Assembly (NCBI GenBank): GCA_001423545.1
Contig: LMOK01000002.1
Location: 372,001 to 436,000 of the forward strand
Length of the DNA: 64,000 nucleotides
Reading direction: 5' to 3'
Origin: Orlajensenia sp001423545
Lineage (GTDB): Bacteria > Actinomycetota > Actinomycetes > Actinomycetales > Microbacteriaceae
Numbering within the stretch: position 1 is the first letter of the stretch; every line of letters starts with the position of its first letter. Position numbers and translations under genes: made by a program. Of the stretch, positions 35,884-44,288 are shown piece after piece. Under the pieces are notes generated by a model. It searched no databases and was not told where the DNA came from. It was given only the letters and a program-made list of their open reading frames with translations.

Positions 35884-36962
35884 CCTTCACCTTCGCCGCG
35901 ACGGTCGCCGAGCGCGGCTTCGACGTCGAGCTCACGATCGCGGAGGGGGAGACCGTCGCGCTGCTCGGTCCGAACGGGGCAGGCAAGTCGACCCTGTTGA
36001 ACCTCATCGCGGGCCTCATCAAGCCGGACTCGGGGCGAGCGGTGCTCGAAGACAGGGTGCTGTTCGACGTGCCCGCCGACCCTCGAGGCACGAGAGCGGA
36101 GAGCAGCGGCATCCGGAGCCGATGGATGCCGCCGCACGCGCGCGGCGTCTCCCTGCTCGCGCAGGACGCCCTCTTGTTCCCCCATCTCACCGTGCTCGAC
36201 AACGTCGCCTTCGGCCCGCGCAGCGCTGGAGTCCACCGCGCCGAGGCGGACACCCGCGCGCACGACTGGCTGCGCAGGGTCGACGCCGCCGAGCTGAGCG
36301 CGCGCAAGCCGGGGCAGCTGTCGGGGGGCCAGGCCCAGCGCATCGCCGTCGCTCGAGCACTGGCATCCGACCCCGGACTCCTGCTTCTCGACGAGCCGCT
36401 GGCCGCTCTCGACGTCTCGGTCGCGCCCGCCATCCGTCGCATGCTTCGTGACGTCCTCGCCGACCGCACCGCCGTCATCGTCACCCACGACGTGCTCGAC
36501 GCCTTCACCCTCGCCGACCGCGTCGTCGTGCTCGAGGCCGGCCGCATCGTCGACATCGGCCCCACCCGCCAGGTGCTCGACAGGCCGTCGACGCAGTTCG
36601 CCGCCGGGCTCGCCGCCCTGAACCTGCTCCTGGGAACGGCATCCGCCGACGGCATTCGAACGGATGCCGGCAGCCACGTCGCCGTTCCCGTCGGCCAGTC
36701 GCTCCCCGAGGGCGCCCGCGTCGGCGTCGCGATCCGGCCGGCGCTCGTCTCCGTCAGCGCCACCGAGCCGGTCGACCCAGCCCTCAACATCCTCGCCGGC
36801 GTGATCATCGACCTCGAGACGAGGGGCGACCTCATCCGGGTGCGCACGGACCACCTGGCCGCCGACGTGACACCGGGCGTCGTCGCCGACCTCGATCTGA
36901 GCTCCGGCGCGAGGGTATGGCTCGCATTCAGGCCCACGGATGCCGTCGTCTACCCTCTCTGA
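35880..36962 (+). CDS. modC: Molybdate ABC transporter ATPase
   Basis: The 360-residue protein has Walker A GPNGAGKST, signature LSGGQAQRIAVARAL, Walker B LLLLDEPLAALD and the switch His in VTHD. The C-terminal third is a TOBE/molybdate-binding regulatory domain (about 290-355). It powers ModAB import. The start is GTG 35880, overlapping the modB stop (GTGA). Confidence 0.96.
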   Translation: MTFTFAATVAERGFDVELTIAEGETVALLGPNGAGKSTLLNLIAGLIKPDSGRAVLEDRVLFDVPADPRGTRAESSGIRSRWMPPHARGVSLLAQDALLFPHLTVLDNVAFGPRSAGVHRAEADTRAHDWLRRVDAAELSARKPGQLSGGQAQRIAVARALASDPGLLLLDEPLAALDVSVAPAIRRMLRDVLADRTAVIVTHDVLDAFTLADRVVVLEAGRIVDIGPTRQVLDRPSTQFAAGLAALNLLLGTASADGIRTDAGSHVAVPVGQSLPEGARVGVAIRPALVSVSATEPVDPALNILAGVIIDLETRGDLIRVRTDHLAADVTPGVVADLDLSSGARVWLAFRPTDAVVYPL

Positions 36963-37092
36963 GGCCGGCCGTCGACCGCGACGCGGGCCGAATTCTTCGC
37001 CGGGATACGCGTACCGGCTGCCATACTCGTTCCACCATCCCGACTGCGGCGACGACGCCCGTGAGGCGGGCCGACACCAGGGAGATGGACGC

Positions 37093-37170
37093 ATGCTCCA
37101 CGCCAGTGCACCGGGATCGACGAAGGGTGCGCCCCCTGCCGGCCACCGCAGCAACGGACCCAAGCGATGA
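37093..37170 (+). CDS. Possible 25-residue leader peptide coupled to cls copy 2
   Basis: ATG 37093 follows GGGAGA at a good distance and opens a 25-codon frame (MLHASAPGSTKGAPPAGHRS...). Its TGA overlaps the next ATG (ATGA, 37167-37170), so translation could be coupled to the cardiolipin synthase. The peptide is hydrophilic with no recognised motif. It may equally be chance. Confidence 0.3.
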   Translation: MLHASAPGSTKGAPPAGHRSNGPKR

Positions 37171-38639
37171 ACGGTGAGCTCGCATCCGTCATCGGCTGGG
37201 TGCTGGTCATCCTCGACTTCGCCATCCGCATCGCGGCCCTCATCATCGTGCCGCGCGATCGCAAGCCGACGGCGGCCATGGCCTGGCTCCTGGCCATCTT
37301 CCTGATCCCCTTCGTCGGCATCATCCTCTTCCTCGTCATCGGCAACTCGAAGCTGCCGAAGAAGCGCCGCGCCAAGCAGGACGAGCTCGACCACATCATC
37401 GCGGAGCGTGCGAAGACGATCGACCTCGTCGCCGATCGCTCGACGTGGCCGGACTGGTTCGCCTCACTCGTGCGGCAGAACCAGCAGCTCGGTGCCCTCC
37501 CCGCCGTCGGCGGCAATTCCGCGACGCTCATCGGCGACTACACCACCTCGATCGATGCGATGGCGGCCGAGATCGACACGGCCACGCGCTTCGTGCACGT
37601 GGAGTTCTTCATCGTCTCCTTCGACGCCACGACGAAGGGATTCTTCGCCGCGATGGAGCGAGCGGTGCAGCGTGGCGTCACTGTGCGGCTCCTCGCCGAC
37701 TACGTGGCCTCGAAGAAGGCCGTGGCCAGCACGGAGACCTTCGCAGAACTCGACCGCATCGGGGTGACGTGGAGTTGGATGCTGCCGGTGCGCCCCCTGA
37801 AGGGCGAATACCAGCGGCCCGACCTGCGCAACCACCGCAAGCTCGTCGTCGTCGACGGCCTGGTGGGCTTCATGGGCTCGCAGAACCTCATCGACCGGAG
37901 CTACAACACTCCGAAGAACCTGAAGCGCGGACTGCAGTGGCAGGAGCTGATGACCCGCATCACGGGCCCGATCGTCGCCGCGACGAACGCCGTGTTCATC
38001 TCCGACTGGTACCTGGAGACGGATGAACTCCTCGGCGATGATTCGAACGTGCGCGCCGTCGACATCCCGGCCGACACCTCCGCGGATGCCGTGGTGTGCC
38101 AGGTCGTGCCGAGCGGGCCGGGCTATGCGGGCGAGAACAACCTCCGCCAGTTCCTCACCCTGGTCACGTCAGCGCAGAGGAAGGTCATCATCACGAGCCC
38201 GTACTTCGTGCCGGACGAGGCGATGATGTACGCCATCACCTCGGCGTGCGAGCGCGGCCTCGACGTGCAGCTGTTCGTCTCCGAGATCGGCGACCAGGGT
38301 TCGGTCTGGCACGCGCAGCGGTCCTACTACGGTCCACTGCTGCGAGCGGGCGTTCAGATCTGGCTGTACCCGGCGCCGTACATCCTGCACTCCAAGCACC
38401 TCTCGATCGACGACGACGTCGCCGTCATCGGCTCGAGCAACATGGACATCCGCTCGTTCGCCCTCAACTCCGAGGTGACGCTGCTGGTGCGCGGCCTCCC
38501 GTTCGTCGACCAGATGCGCGCCGTCGAGCAGGGCTACCGCGACGCCGGTCGTCGGCTCACCCTCGAGGAATGGGAGAAGGAGCCCGCATCCGCCACCTTC
38601 CTCGATGGCGTCGCCCGGCTCACGTCCGCTCTGCAGTAG
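37167..38639 (+). CDS. cls: Cardiolipin synthase (PLD family), copy 2
   Basis: This 490-residue paralogue of the gene at 2609-4072 has the same build: two N-terminal membrane segments with the PLDc_N region, then two PLD domains. The catalytic motifs are HRKLVVVD near residue 223 and HSKHLSID near residue 408, both intact. Long stretches match copy 1 (VVPSGPGYAGENNLRQF, ITSPYFVPDEAMMYAI, SSNMDIRSF). Having two full-length genes may allow expression under different conditions or different phospholipid preferences. It ends in a bidirectional hairpin shared with the convergent kinase gene. Confidence 0.95.
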   Translation: MNGELASVIGWVLVILDFAIRIAALIIVPRDRKPTAAMAWLLAIFLIPFVGIILFLVIGNSKLPKKRRAKQDELDHIIAERAKTIDLVADRSTWPDWFASLVRQNQQLGALPAVGGNSATLIGDYTTSIDAMAAEIDTATRFVHVEFFIVSFDATTKGFFAAMERAVQRGVTVRLLADYVASKKAVASTETFAELDRIGVTWSWMLPVRPLKGEYQRPDLRNHRKLVVVDGLVGFMGSQNLIDRSYNTPKNLKRGLQWQELMTRITGPIVAATNAVFISDWYLETDELLGDDSNVRAVDIPADTSADAVVCQVVPSGPGYAGENNLRQFLTLVTSAQRKVIITSPYFVPDEAMMYAITSACERGLDVQLFVSEIGDQGSVWHAQRSYYGPLLRAGVQIWLYPAPYILHSKHLSIDDDVAVIGSSNMDIRSFALNSEVTLLVRGLPFVDQMRAVEQGYRDAGRRLTLEEWEKEPASATFLDGVARLTSALQ

Positions 38640-38653
38640 AACGGATGCCGCCA

Positions 38654-38691
38654 GCCTGCCGCAGCGAGCACTGAGGCGGGGTGCGGCAGGC
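38654..38691. terminator. Hairpin between convergent cls and kinase genes
   Basis: GCCTGCCGCA (38654-38663) and TGCGGCAGGC (38682-38691) are perfect complements with an 18-base loop. It lies between the stops of two convergent genes and can serve both. Confidence 0.7.
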
Positions 38692-38698
38692 AGTCGGC

Positions 38699-40015
38699 CT
38701 ACTTCTTGCCGTTGCCCTTGTCCTTCTTGTCCTTGCCGGGGCCGGGTCCGGGGTTGCCGCCCCCGTTGCCGTTCCCGTTGCCTGAATTGCCGGTCTCCGG
38801 TTCCGGCTCCGTCGGCTCCTCGACCACTGGGTCCACGGTCGCGGGCGGCTGAGGGGCATCGGTGGTCGGAACCGGCGAGGGTTCGGATGTGGCGGCAGGC
38901 GTGTCCACCGGCTCTGTCGGCGAGCCGGCACCTGACGCGATGAAGACGGTTCCTGCGACGACGGCACCAGCCAAAACGACGACGCCCGCAGCCACGGCCA
39001 GTCCTCGACGCGGGCGTTCGACCGCTGGAGGGGCAGCGACCGGCACGGGAGACGGTGAAGCCAAGTCGACCGTGGCCGCTGTGGCGGGTGGCAGCAATCG
39101 CGTCGGCGCGAGCATCGCGGCCGTCGCTTCAGGGTCCTCGGTGTCAACCCGGGCGTCGACGGAGCTCCAGCCGTCGAGCGCGGACGCATCCTTGCGGGCC
39201 TTGATCGCGACGTCCATGGCCGAGGGGCGCAGACTCGGGTCCCGCGACGTCATCTGGGTCAACAGGCTCGCCCACTCCGCCGGGAGGCCGTCGGGCATGG
39301 CCGGGTCGCGTGCTGCCCGCGTACTCATCGCCTCGATGACGGTTCCCGAATACACGCGGTTGCCCGTCAGACACTCCAGGAGGAGCAGGCCGAGGGCGTA
39401 GATGTCGGACTGCGGTCCTGGGTCGGCTCCCGCTGCCTGCTCGGGGCTGAGGTAGGCGGCCGTGCCGATGACGGTGCCCGATGTGGTGACCCTGTCGGCT
39501 CCGACGAGATGAGCGATGCCGAAGTCGGTGAGCCGCGCGTGGTACGTCGGCGAGGGCAGGCCCGTCGGCGCGAGCAGGATGTTGGCCGGTTTCAGGTCGC
39601 GGTGCACGATGCCCTGTGCGTGGACGACAGCGAGCGCCTCGGCGATCTCCGCAGCCAGAAGAGCCGTGGCCGGCCCGGAGAGCGGCCCGGCATCGAGCAC
39701 AGCGCGAAGGTCGGGACCCTCCACCAGTTCCATGACGATGTAGCTCGGGTCCTCCGAGTCGGCCGGTGCGAGTTGCGCGTCATGGAGGGCGACGAGATTC
39801 GGATGATTCACGCGAGCCAGCAGATCGACCTCGGCGCGTCGGCGGGCATCGTCGAGGGCGGTGCCGGGAGCGAAGAACTTCACGGCGACGAAGCGTCCGA
39901 GGTTCCTGTCGCGAGCGCGATAGACGGTAGCCATGCCCCCGCGACCGACGACATCCGTCAGTTCGTAACGATCAGCGAGGACCTGGCCGATGCGTTGATG
40001 GTCGCCGGCGTTCAT
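38699..40015 (-). CDS. Membrane Ser/Thr protein kinase (PknB-like)
   Basis: This is a 438-residue protein from ATG 40015 (GGTGGA upstream). The kinase domain is at about residues 15-270, with P-loop GRGGMATVY, VAVKFF, HRDLKPANILL, DFG and an APE-equivalent region (AYLSPEQAAGADP). A transmembrane segment lies at about 335-358 (LAVAAGVVVLAGAVVAGTVF). The outer tail is Pro/Thr/Glu-rich, then Gly/Asn-rich, and ends very basic (KDKKDKGNGKK). There are no PASTA repeats. It would phosphorylate cytoplasmic targets in response to an outside or membrane signal. It is divergent from a MarR gene. Confidence 0.93.
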   Translation of the reverse strand: MNAGDHQRIGQVLADRYELTDVVGRGGMATVYRARDRNLGRFVAVKFFAPGTALDDARRRAEVDLLARVNHPNLVALHDAQLAPADSEDPSYIVMELVEGPDLRAVLDAGPLSGPATALLAAEIAEALAVVHAQGIVHRDLKPANILLAPTGLPSPTYHARLTDFGIAHLVGADRVTTSGTVIGTAAYLSPEQAAGADPGPQSDIYALGLLLLECLTGNRVYSGTVIEAMSTRAARDPAMPDGLPAEWASLLTQMTSRDPSLRPSAMDVAIKARKDASALDGWSSVDARVDTEDPEATAAMLAPTRLLPPATAATVDLASPSPVPVAAPPAVERPRRGLAVAAGVVVLAGAVVAGTVFIASGAGSPTEPVDTPAATSEPSPVPTTDAPQPPATVDPVVEEPTEPEPETGNSGNGNGNGGGNPGPGPGKDKKDKGNGKK

Positions 40016-40097
40016 TCCACCGACCCTAAGCGCAGTGGTCGCCCGATCCAACCCGGGACCACGTCGACTACCCGTGAGTTGGCTCACAGCGCTGCCG

Positions 40098-40120
40098 ATT
40101 CGCTAGAGAATCTAACGAAT
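40098..40120. promoter_or_regulatory. Operator upstream of the MarR gene
   Basis: ATTCGCTAG (40098-40106) and CTAACGAAT (40112-40120) are inverted repeats with one mismatch and a 5-base centre. This is the size and symmetry of a MarR dimer site, 18 bases before the MarR start. Confidence 0.6.
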
Positions 40121-40138
40121 ATGCGTTTCAGTTGACGG

Positions 40139-40645
40139 GTGACGATTTCCGACGACCCCGCTCAGGCAGGCGTCGATGCGCAGCAGGGCGATGGTCCGAA
40201 CGTGCTCGAGGCGCTTCAGGTCTACCGTGCGGCAGAGGCCGCGATGCGTCGTCGCACCGGCGCGGCGATGGGGTTGGGGGAGAGCGACATCCTCGCCCTC
40301 CGCTTCGTCCTCGACAACCACGCCGCCGGTCGCGTGACGGCGCCGAAGGACATCACCGAGTACCTCGGCATCTCGAGTGCGTCGACCAGCGTGCTGCTGA
40401 CGAGACTGGAGCGCGGTGGATTCGTCGAGCGTCGTGCCAGCACTGTCGACCGGCGGTCCATCGAGGTCGTGCCGACGCCGGCGGCCGAAGGCGACACCGG
40501 CCCGATGCTCGCCGTCGCCAACGCTCAGATGGCGGATGCCACCCAGGAACTCACCCCCGAGGAGGCCGTCGTCGTGACGAGTTTCCTCTCCCGGATGCGG
40601 GAGGCCGTGGACCGCATCGGGCACCGGGGCAAGAACCCGTCCTAA
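40139..40645 (+). CDS. MarR-family regulator
   Basis: The 168-residue winged-helix protein has the recognition region at about residues 60-100 (VTAPKDITEYLGISSASTSVLLTRLERGGFVER), wing residues DRRSIEVVPT, and flanking dimerisation helices. GTG 40139 start. Palindromes lie before its own gene (40098-40120) and before the small membrane protein genes downstream (40676-40694), both built from GCTAG half-sites. It probably represses itself and that pair in response to a small phenolic-type ligand; the ligand is unknown. Confidence 0.88.
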   Translation: MTISDDPAQAGVDAQQGDGPNVLEALQVYRAAEAAMRRRTGAAMGLGESDILALRFVLDNHAAGRVTAPKDITEYLGISSASTSVLLTRLERGGFVERRASTVDRRSIEVVPTPAAEGDTGPMLAVANAQMADATQELTPEEAVVVTSFLSRMREAVDRIGHRGKNPS

Positions 40646-40675
40646 GCACGTCCCGCAGGGGTTTGTCAACGCATT

Positions 40676-40694
40676 GCTAGACAAATGAACTAGC
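40676..40694. promoter_or_regulatory. Second GCTAG palindrome, promoter of small membrane genes
   Basis: GCTAG (40676-40680) and CTAGC (40690-40694) flank a 9-base centre, 66 bases before the small membrane protein start. It shares the half-site GCTAGA with the operator before the MarR gene. Confidence 0.5.
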
Positions 40695-40760
40695 GGTCAT
40701 GATGGTCAGCACGACGGGGTCGGTACGACGCCGTCCTCCACCACCACTGAATGGATCATC

Positions 40761-40925
40761 ATGAACCTCCTCGTCATCATCATCGCGGTCATCGCGGTCA
40801 TCCTCCTCCTCACCGGCGGATTCGTGTCGTCGCTCAACTTCCTCCTCTGGGTGGGCATCGTGCTGCTCGTCATCGCTGCCGTCGTCTTCCTGCTGCGCTT
40901 CATCACGGGCAACCGCCGCGTCTGA
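40761..40925 (+). CDS. 54-residue membrane protein
   Basis: Two hydrophobic segments (about residues 3-22 and 25-47) are separated by a short FVSSLN turn, with a basic C-terminus (RFITGNRRV). It is likely a membrane hairpin with both ends inside. It is preceded by a possible MarR operator and followed 52 bases later by a DUF6458 membrane protein, so they may be one small stress-related operon. Function unknown. Confidence 0.7.
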   Translation: MNLLVIIIAVIAVILLLTGGFVSSLNFLLWVGIVLLVIAAVVFLLRFITGNRRV

Positions 40926-40977
40926 GTGCCTCGGCACTGAACGCCTGCACGATCACATTCGACAGTAAGGAACCACT

Positions 40978-41232
40978 ATGAGCCTCGGATCAGGCATCGT
41001 CCTCTTCATCATCGGCGCGATCCTCGCGTTCGCCGTCAACATCCAGGTGGACTGGGTCGACCTCCACCTCATCGGCTACATCCTGATGATCGCCGGCGTC
41101 GTCGGCATCATCCTCGGAATCGTGCTCATCACGCGCCGCCGCACCTCGGTCTCCACCACTCGTTCGGCCGTCGACCCGGCCAGCGGCGAGGCCGTCACCA
41201 AGCGGACCTCCGAGAGCGACCCGCTCGTCTGA
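40978..41232 (+). CDS. DUF6458-type small membrane protein
   Basis: The 84-residue protein has two transmembrane segments (about 4-22 and 30-52) joined by VNIQVDWVDLHLIGYILM, then a hydrophilic tail rich in Ser/Thr/Glu. The wording fits the actinobacterial DUF6458 family. ATG 40978 follows AAGGAACC. A strong terminator ends the unit at 41251-41291. The role is unknown. Confidence 0.8.
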   Translation: MSLGSGIVLFIIGAILAFAVNIQVDWVDLHLIGYILMIAGVVGIILGIVLITRRRTSVSTTRSAVDPASGEAVTKRTSESDPLV

Positions 41233-41250
41233 GCTCGTCTCCGACCTGAC

Positions 41251-41291
41251 AGAAGCCGATGTCCCCGCGCTCAGCGGGGACATCGGCTTCT
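41251..41291 (+). terminator. Strong terminator after DUF6458 gene
   Basis: An 18-bp perfect stem (AGAAGCCGATGTCCCCGC at 41251-41268 and its complement at 41274-41291) has a 5-base loop, followed by GTTATT. The convergent DUF1206 gene ends 29 bases further on, so it may serve both directions. Confidence 0.9.
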
Positions 41292-41319
41292 GTTATTCCT
41301 GGGTCGAGCGGAGCCGGCG

Positions 41320-42123
41320 TCAGAGCTTGGCGTAACGCGCGCGGAAGAAGAGGTATACCGCGTAGAAGATGAGGCCGATGCCGGCCGCGACGAGCACGGC
41401 GACGCCGAACGGCAGTTGCACGAGCGACTTCAGGGCGCCATCCAGCCCCGTCGCCTTGCTCGCGTCATGGGTCAGAGCGGCGACGCCGAACAGCACGCCG
41501 ACGATGGCGAGCGCGATCCCCTTGGCGATGTAGCCGACCCGACCGACGATCATCGTCACCTTCCCGAGCGTGCCACCCGGCCGGATGATGTCCTCGGTGA
41601 ACTTCGCGGCCACGCCCTTGTAGACGAAGTATCCGCCGATCCCGACGATGACGACTCCGATCAGGAGGATGAGGAAGACACCACCGGGTGCAGCCAGAAC
41701 CTTGGCGCTGAACTGCTGATTCGACTGCGAACTGCTGGAGCTCCCGCCCAGGGCGAAGGTCAACGCCGTTCCGGCGAGGGCGAGGTAGACGATGCCCTTC
41801 CCCAGCTCCTTCACGACGTGAACCGCGCGCTTGGTTTTCCTGTCGCGCGGCGGGAGCACCGCCGTGACCACCTGCCACGCGCCGAGCGCGACGAAGCCCA
41901 GCACGACGAACCAGAGCAGGAACACTCCCCCCGGCGCGCCGGAGAGCTGCTGCAGCGCCCCTGACTGGTCGGCCTCCCCACTATTGCCGACGGCCACGCC
42001 GATGGCTATCAGGCCGATGAGCAGGTGCAGTACGCCGTTGACGACGAAGCCCAGCCTGGCGAGCACCTTCAGGGTGGTGGAATCCTTCGCGGAGCGGGCC
42101 GCGTCCTTCGCTGTCGAGGTCAC
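41320..42123 (-). CDS. DUF1206 family membrane protein
   Basis: The 267-residue integral membrane protein has six predicted transmembrane segments arranged as three DUF1206 repeats. Each begins with an R/K-G-x-hydrophobic pattern (LARLGFVVNGVLHLLIG, VKELGKGIVYLALAG, VGRVGYIAKGIALAIVG). GTG start at 42123. The family is found in actinobacteria and some proteobacteria; its function is not known. Single gene. Confidence 0.92.
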   Translation of the reverse strand: MTSTAKDAARSAKDSTTLKVLARLGFVVNGVLHLLIGLIAIGVAVGNSGEADQSGALQQLSGAPGGVFLLWFVVLGFVALGAWQVVTAVLPPRDRKTKRAVHVVKELGKGIVYLALAGTALTFALGGSSSSSQSNQQFSAKVLAAPGGVFLILLIGVVIVGIGGYFVYKGVAAKFTEDIIRPGGTLGKVTMIVGRVGYIAKGIALAIVGVLFGVAALTHDASKATGLDGALKSLVQLPFGVAVLVAAGIGLIFYAVYLFFRARYAKL

Positions 42124-42143
42124 GGCCTCACTGTACTCAGTGC

Positions 42144-42176
42144 AAGGCGGATGCCACCGATTGCGGCATCCGCCTT
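42144..42176. terminator. Hairpin made of the GGATGCC motif
   Basis: AAGGCGGATGCC (42144-42155) pairs perfectly with GGCATCCGCCTT (42165-42176) around a 9-base loop. It lies 18 bases after the stop of the secreted repeat protein (minus strand). Both arms contain the heptamer enriched in this genome. Confidence 0.7.
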
Positions 42177-42193
42177 GACAAAGCCGTCATCGG

Positions 42194-43957
42194 CTACTTG
42201 AGCACCTTGTACTGGTACTCGACCTTGAAGCGATCGACCACGTAGTCGGTGTACTCACGGAGGCCCACGTTCACCGAGATCTTCGCGGGAATGCCCTTCA
42301 TGGTCAGCCACCCGAGGGTGCGCTGCCCCTTTCCGACGGAGCCGAACTTGCCGGTGTCGCCATAGAAGTACTCCCACGCCCCGCTGCCGTCGAGATAAGT
42401 CACGTCCGCGGTCATGCGCACTGCCGGATTTCCGTAGGCAGATGCTGCGCGCACAGCGGACGGAACGCTGAGGGCACCGTTCGTGATCAGGGCGTAGCCA
42501 TAGTCGTTGTAGTACGAGTCCTCACTCGCGCATCCGATCGCTCCAGCGTTGTTATAGCTGCAGTAGCCCTCGTCGTAGTAGTCGTAGCGGTAGTAGGTCG
42601 GAAGGACCTTGATCGCCTGCACCCACGCGCTCGTCGTGGTGGTGACGAGCTTCTTCGCCGATACCTTCACTGTCGTGCTCGCCGACTTGGTCGCGCCCTG
42701 CGGACCCTTCTCGGAGACGGTGATGGTGTAGCTGCCCGGAACGATCTTGTAATTGTTCAGGCCGTTCCACGTGAACTTGGAGGTCGACGACTTGGTCAGC
42801 TTCCAGCTCGTGATCGTCTTCCCGTTCAGGGTGACCTTGACGGTTCCCGTGACGGCGAGGGTTCCGGTCGGCGACGCCTTCGCGTTCGTCGTGATCAGCA
42901 CCGAGTCGTTGTAGCCGTCCTTCGACGGGTACACGGTCGACACCGACTTGGCGACGGCGACCGAGGTGATCTGGGTGGCCGAGAACGTCGCCTTCACCGA
43001 TGAGCTGACCTTGGCAGCGCCGACCGGGCCTCTGACCGAGGCGTACAGCGAGCCCGAGCCCACCGGCAGGCCCGCGACGGAGAACGTGGTCTTCGCGGTT
43101 CCCGTGGTCTTGGCGATCGCGACGATCCGCTTCGTCGTGCCCGAGATGGCGACCAGCGAGCCCGTGATGGGAAGCACGGTGCCGGTCTCGTCCTTCGCGG
43201 ACACGCTGCCCACGAACGAGTCGTATCGGCCGTCCTTGTAGGGGTAGAACGCCCTGGTCGACGGTGAGAAGGCGACGGTCGTGGCGACACCGGAGCCGAC
43301 GGTCAGCACAGGTCCGTCGGTGGAGGCGACGGGTTCCTCGGCCGTGGTGCGTGCGACGACCTGGTAGGTGCCGGCCGGCATGGCGGAGGCGGGAATGGCG
43401 ACCTCGGCGCCGAAGCCGTCGGTCTCTTCAACCAGCTCCAGTTCCGCCGTGACGGCGGGGAACACCTGGCTCGTCGTGGTGTCGACGACATCGACGACGA
43501 CGGATGTCGCCACGTCCGACAGGATGTGCACCACGCCGAAGTCCTTGTAGCCGTCCTCGAACGGCAGCGTCAGCACGGTCGATCCGACGGGCGTGATGCT
43601 GAGCGCCGGTGCGGGCGCCTGGTCTTCGGCCAGGTCCTCCGACGCCTGCTCGGACGGCCCGTTCGACGGCGCCTCGGTGGGCTCACCGCTCGGCTCCTCC
43701 GACGGGCCGGTGGTCGGCTCTTCCGACGGGCCGGTGGTCGGCTCTTCCGACGATTCCGACGTCGGCTCCTCCGTCGGAGACGGCTCCGCTGACTCGGTCG
43801 GCGTCGGAGTCGGCTCCGTCTGCTGCTCCGTGGGGAGGGGTGTCGGCTCGTCGCCATCGACCGCGAAGGCGGGCGAGGCCAAGGAGCCGAGCACGAGCGC
43901 CCCGGTGACGAGCAGGCTCGCGGGGGCGAGCGTGCGGAAGCGACGACGTACTGGCAT
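42194..43957 (-). CDS. Large secreted repeat protein with Ser/Pro/Thr/Glu stalk
   Basis: The 587-residue protein starts at ATG 43957. Its signal peptide has a PASLLVTGALVLGSLASPAFA core with an AFA cleavage site. A low-complexity stalk (about 35-110) contains tandem EEPTTGPSEEPTTGPS-type repeats. Three beta-sandwich-like modules then begin with a shared wording: LPFEDGYKDFG, YPYKDGRYDSF and YPSKDGYNDSV. A C-terminal region rich in Tyr/Asp/Asn (TYYRYDYYDEGYCSYNN) has two Cys. No catalytic motif or LPXTG anchor is seen. It is probably a surface or secreted structural or adhesive protein. Confidence 0.8.
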   Translation of the reverse strand: MPVRRRFRTLAPASLLVTGALVLGSLASPAFAVDGDEPTPLPTEQQTEPTPTPTESAEPSPTEEPTSESSEEPTTGPSEEPTTGPSEEPSGEPTEAPSNGPSEQASEDLAEDQAPAPALSITPVGSTVLTLPFEDGYKDFGVVHILSDVATSVVVDVVDTTTSQVFPAVTAELELVEETDGFGAEVAIPASAMPAGTYQVVARTTAEEPVASTDGPVLTVGSGVATTVAFSPSTRAFYPYKDGRYDSFVGSVSAKDETGTVLPITGSLVAISGTTKRIVAIAKTTGTAKTTFSVAGLPVGSGSLYASVRGPVGAAKVSSSVKATFSATQITSVAVAKSVSTVYPSKDGYNDSVLITTNAKASPTGTLAVTGTVKVTLNGKTITSWKLTKSSTSKFTWNGLNNYKIVPGSYTITVSEKGPQGATKSASTTVKVSAKKLVTTTTSAWVQAIKVLPTYYRYDYYDEGYCSYNNAGAIGCASEDSYYNDYGYALITNGALSVPSAVRAASAYGNPAVRMTADVTYLDGSGAWEYFYGDTGKFGSVGKGQRTLGWLTMKGIPAKISVNVGLREYTDYVVDRFKVEYQYKVLK

Positions 43958-44242
43958 TGGTTCCCCTGAAGTGAGTTCCCGTCGCTTTCTTGGAGGTTCC
44001 TTGGAGCTTCCCGAGACGGCTGAGATGACCTTACAGACGAGCGCCCGAGAGTGGTCGCCCCAGTCCGGGGCGAGGCTGCAGGGCGAGGCCGCGAGAGGAG
44101 AATGCGTAACGAATTGACCAGATCTTGAACTCGTACAGCCGCATACCATGTAAATGCGATAGATTGATCGAAGTTGTTGTGTTGCGCATTTCTTGTGACC
44201 CAAGTCGCGAGCGTGAAAGCGAACTGTGGACACTATGACTTT
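43958..44242. other. Divergent promoter region between secreted protein and cold-shock gene
   Basis: About 285 bp carries the two opposing promoters. The part from about 44110 to 44240 is AT-rich compared with its surroundings (for example TAAATGCGATAGATTGATCG). I cannot pick a single convincing -35/-10 pair on either strand. No other gene is visible. Confidence 0.5.
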
Positions 44243-44263
44243 GAACCCCGAAAGGCGGGGTTC
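44243..44263 (+). promoter_or_regulatory. 5'-leader hairpin of the cold-shock gene
   Basis: GAACCCCG (44243-44250) and CGGGGTTC (44256-44263) form a perfect 8-bp stem with a 5-base loop, 25 bases before the GTG start. It could be a temperature-sensitive or mRNA-stability element of the leader. Confidence 0.5.
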
Positions 44264-44288
44264 ATTGAAGAAGAATGCGAGAAAGACT

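Noticed and set aside
44226..44288. N-terminal extension of the cold-shock protein (21 extra residues from GTG 44226)
   Set aside because: It has no family similarity, would translate through a perfect hairpin, and the GTG at 44289 gives exactly the canonical 67-residue length.
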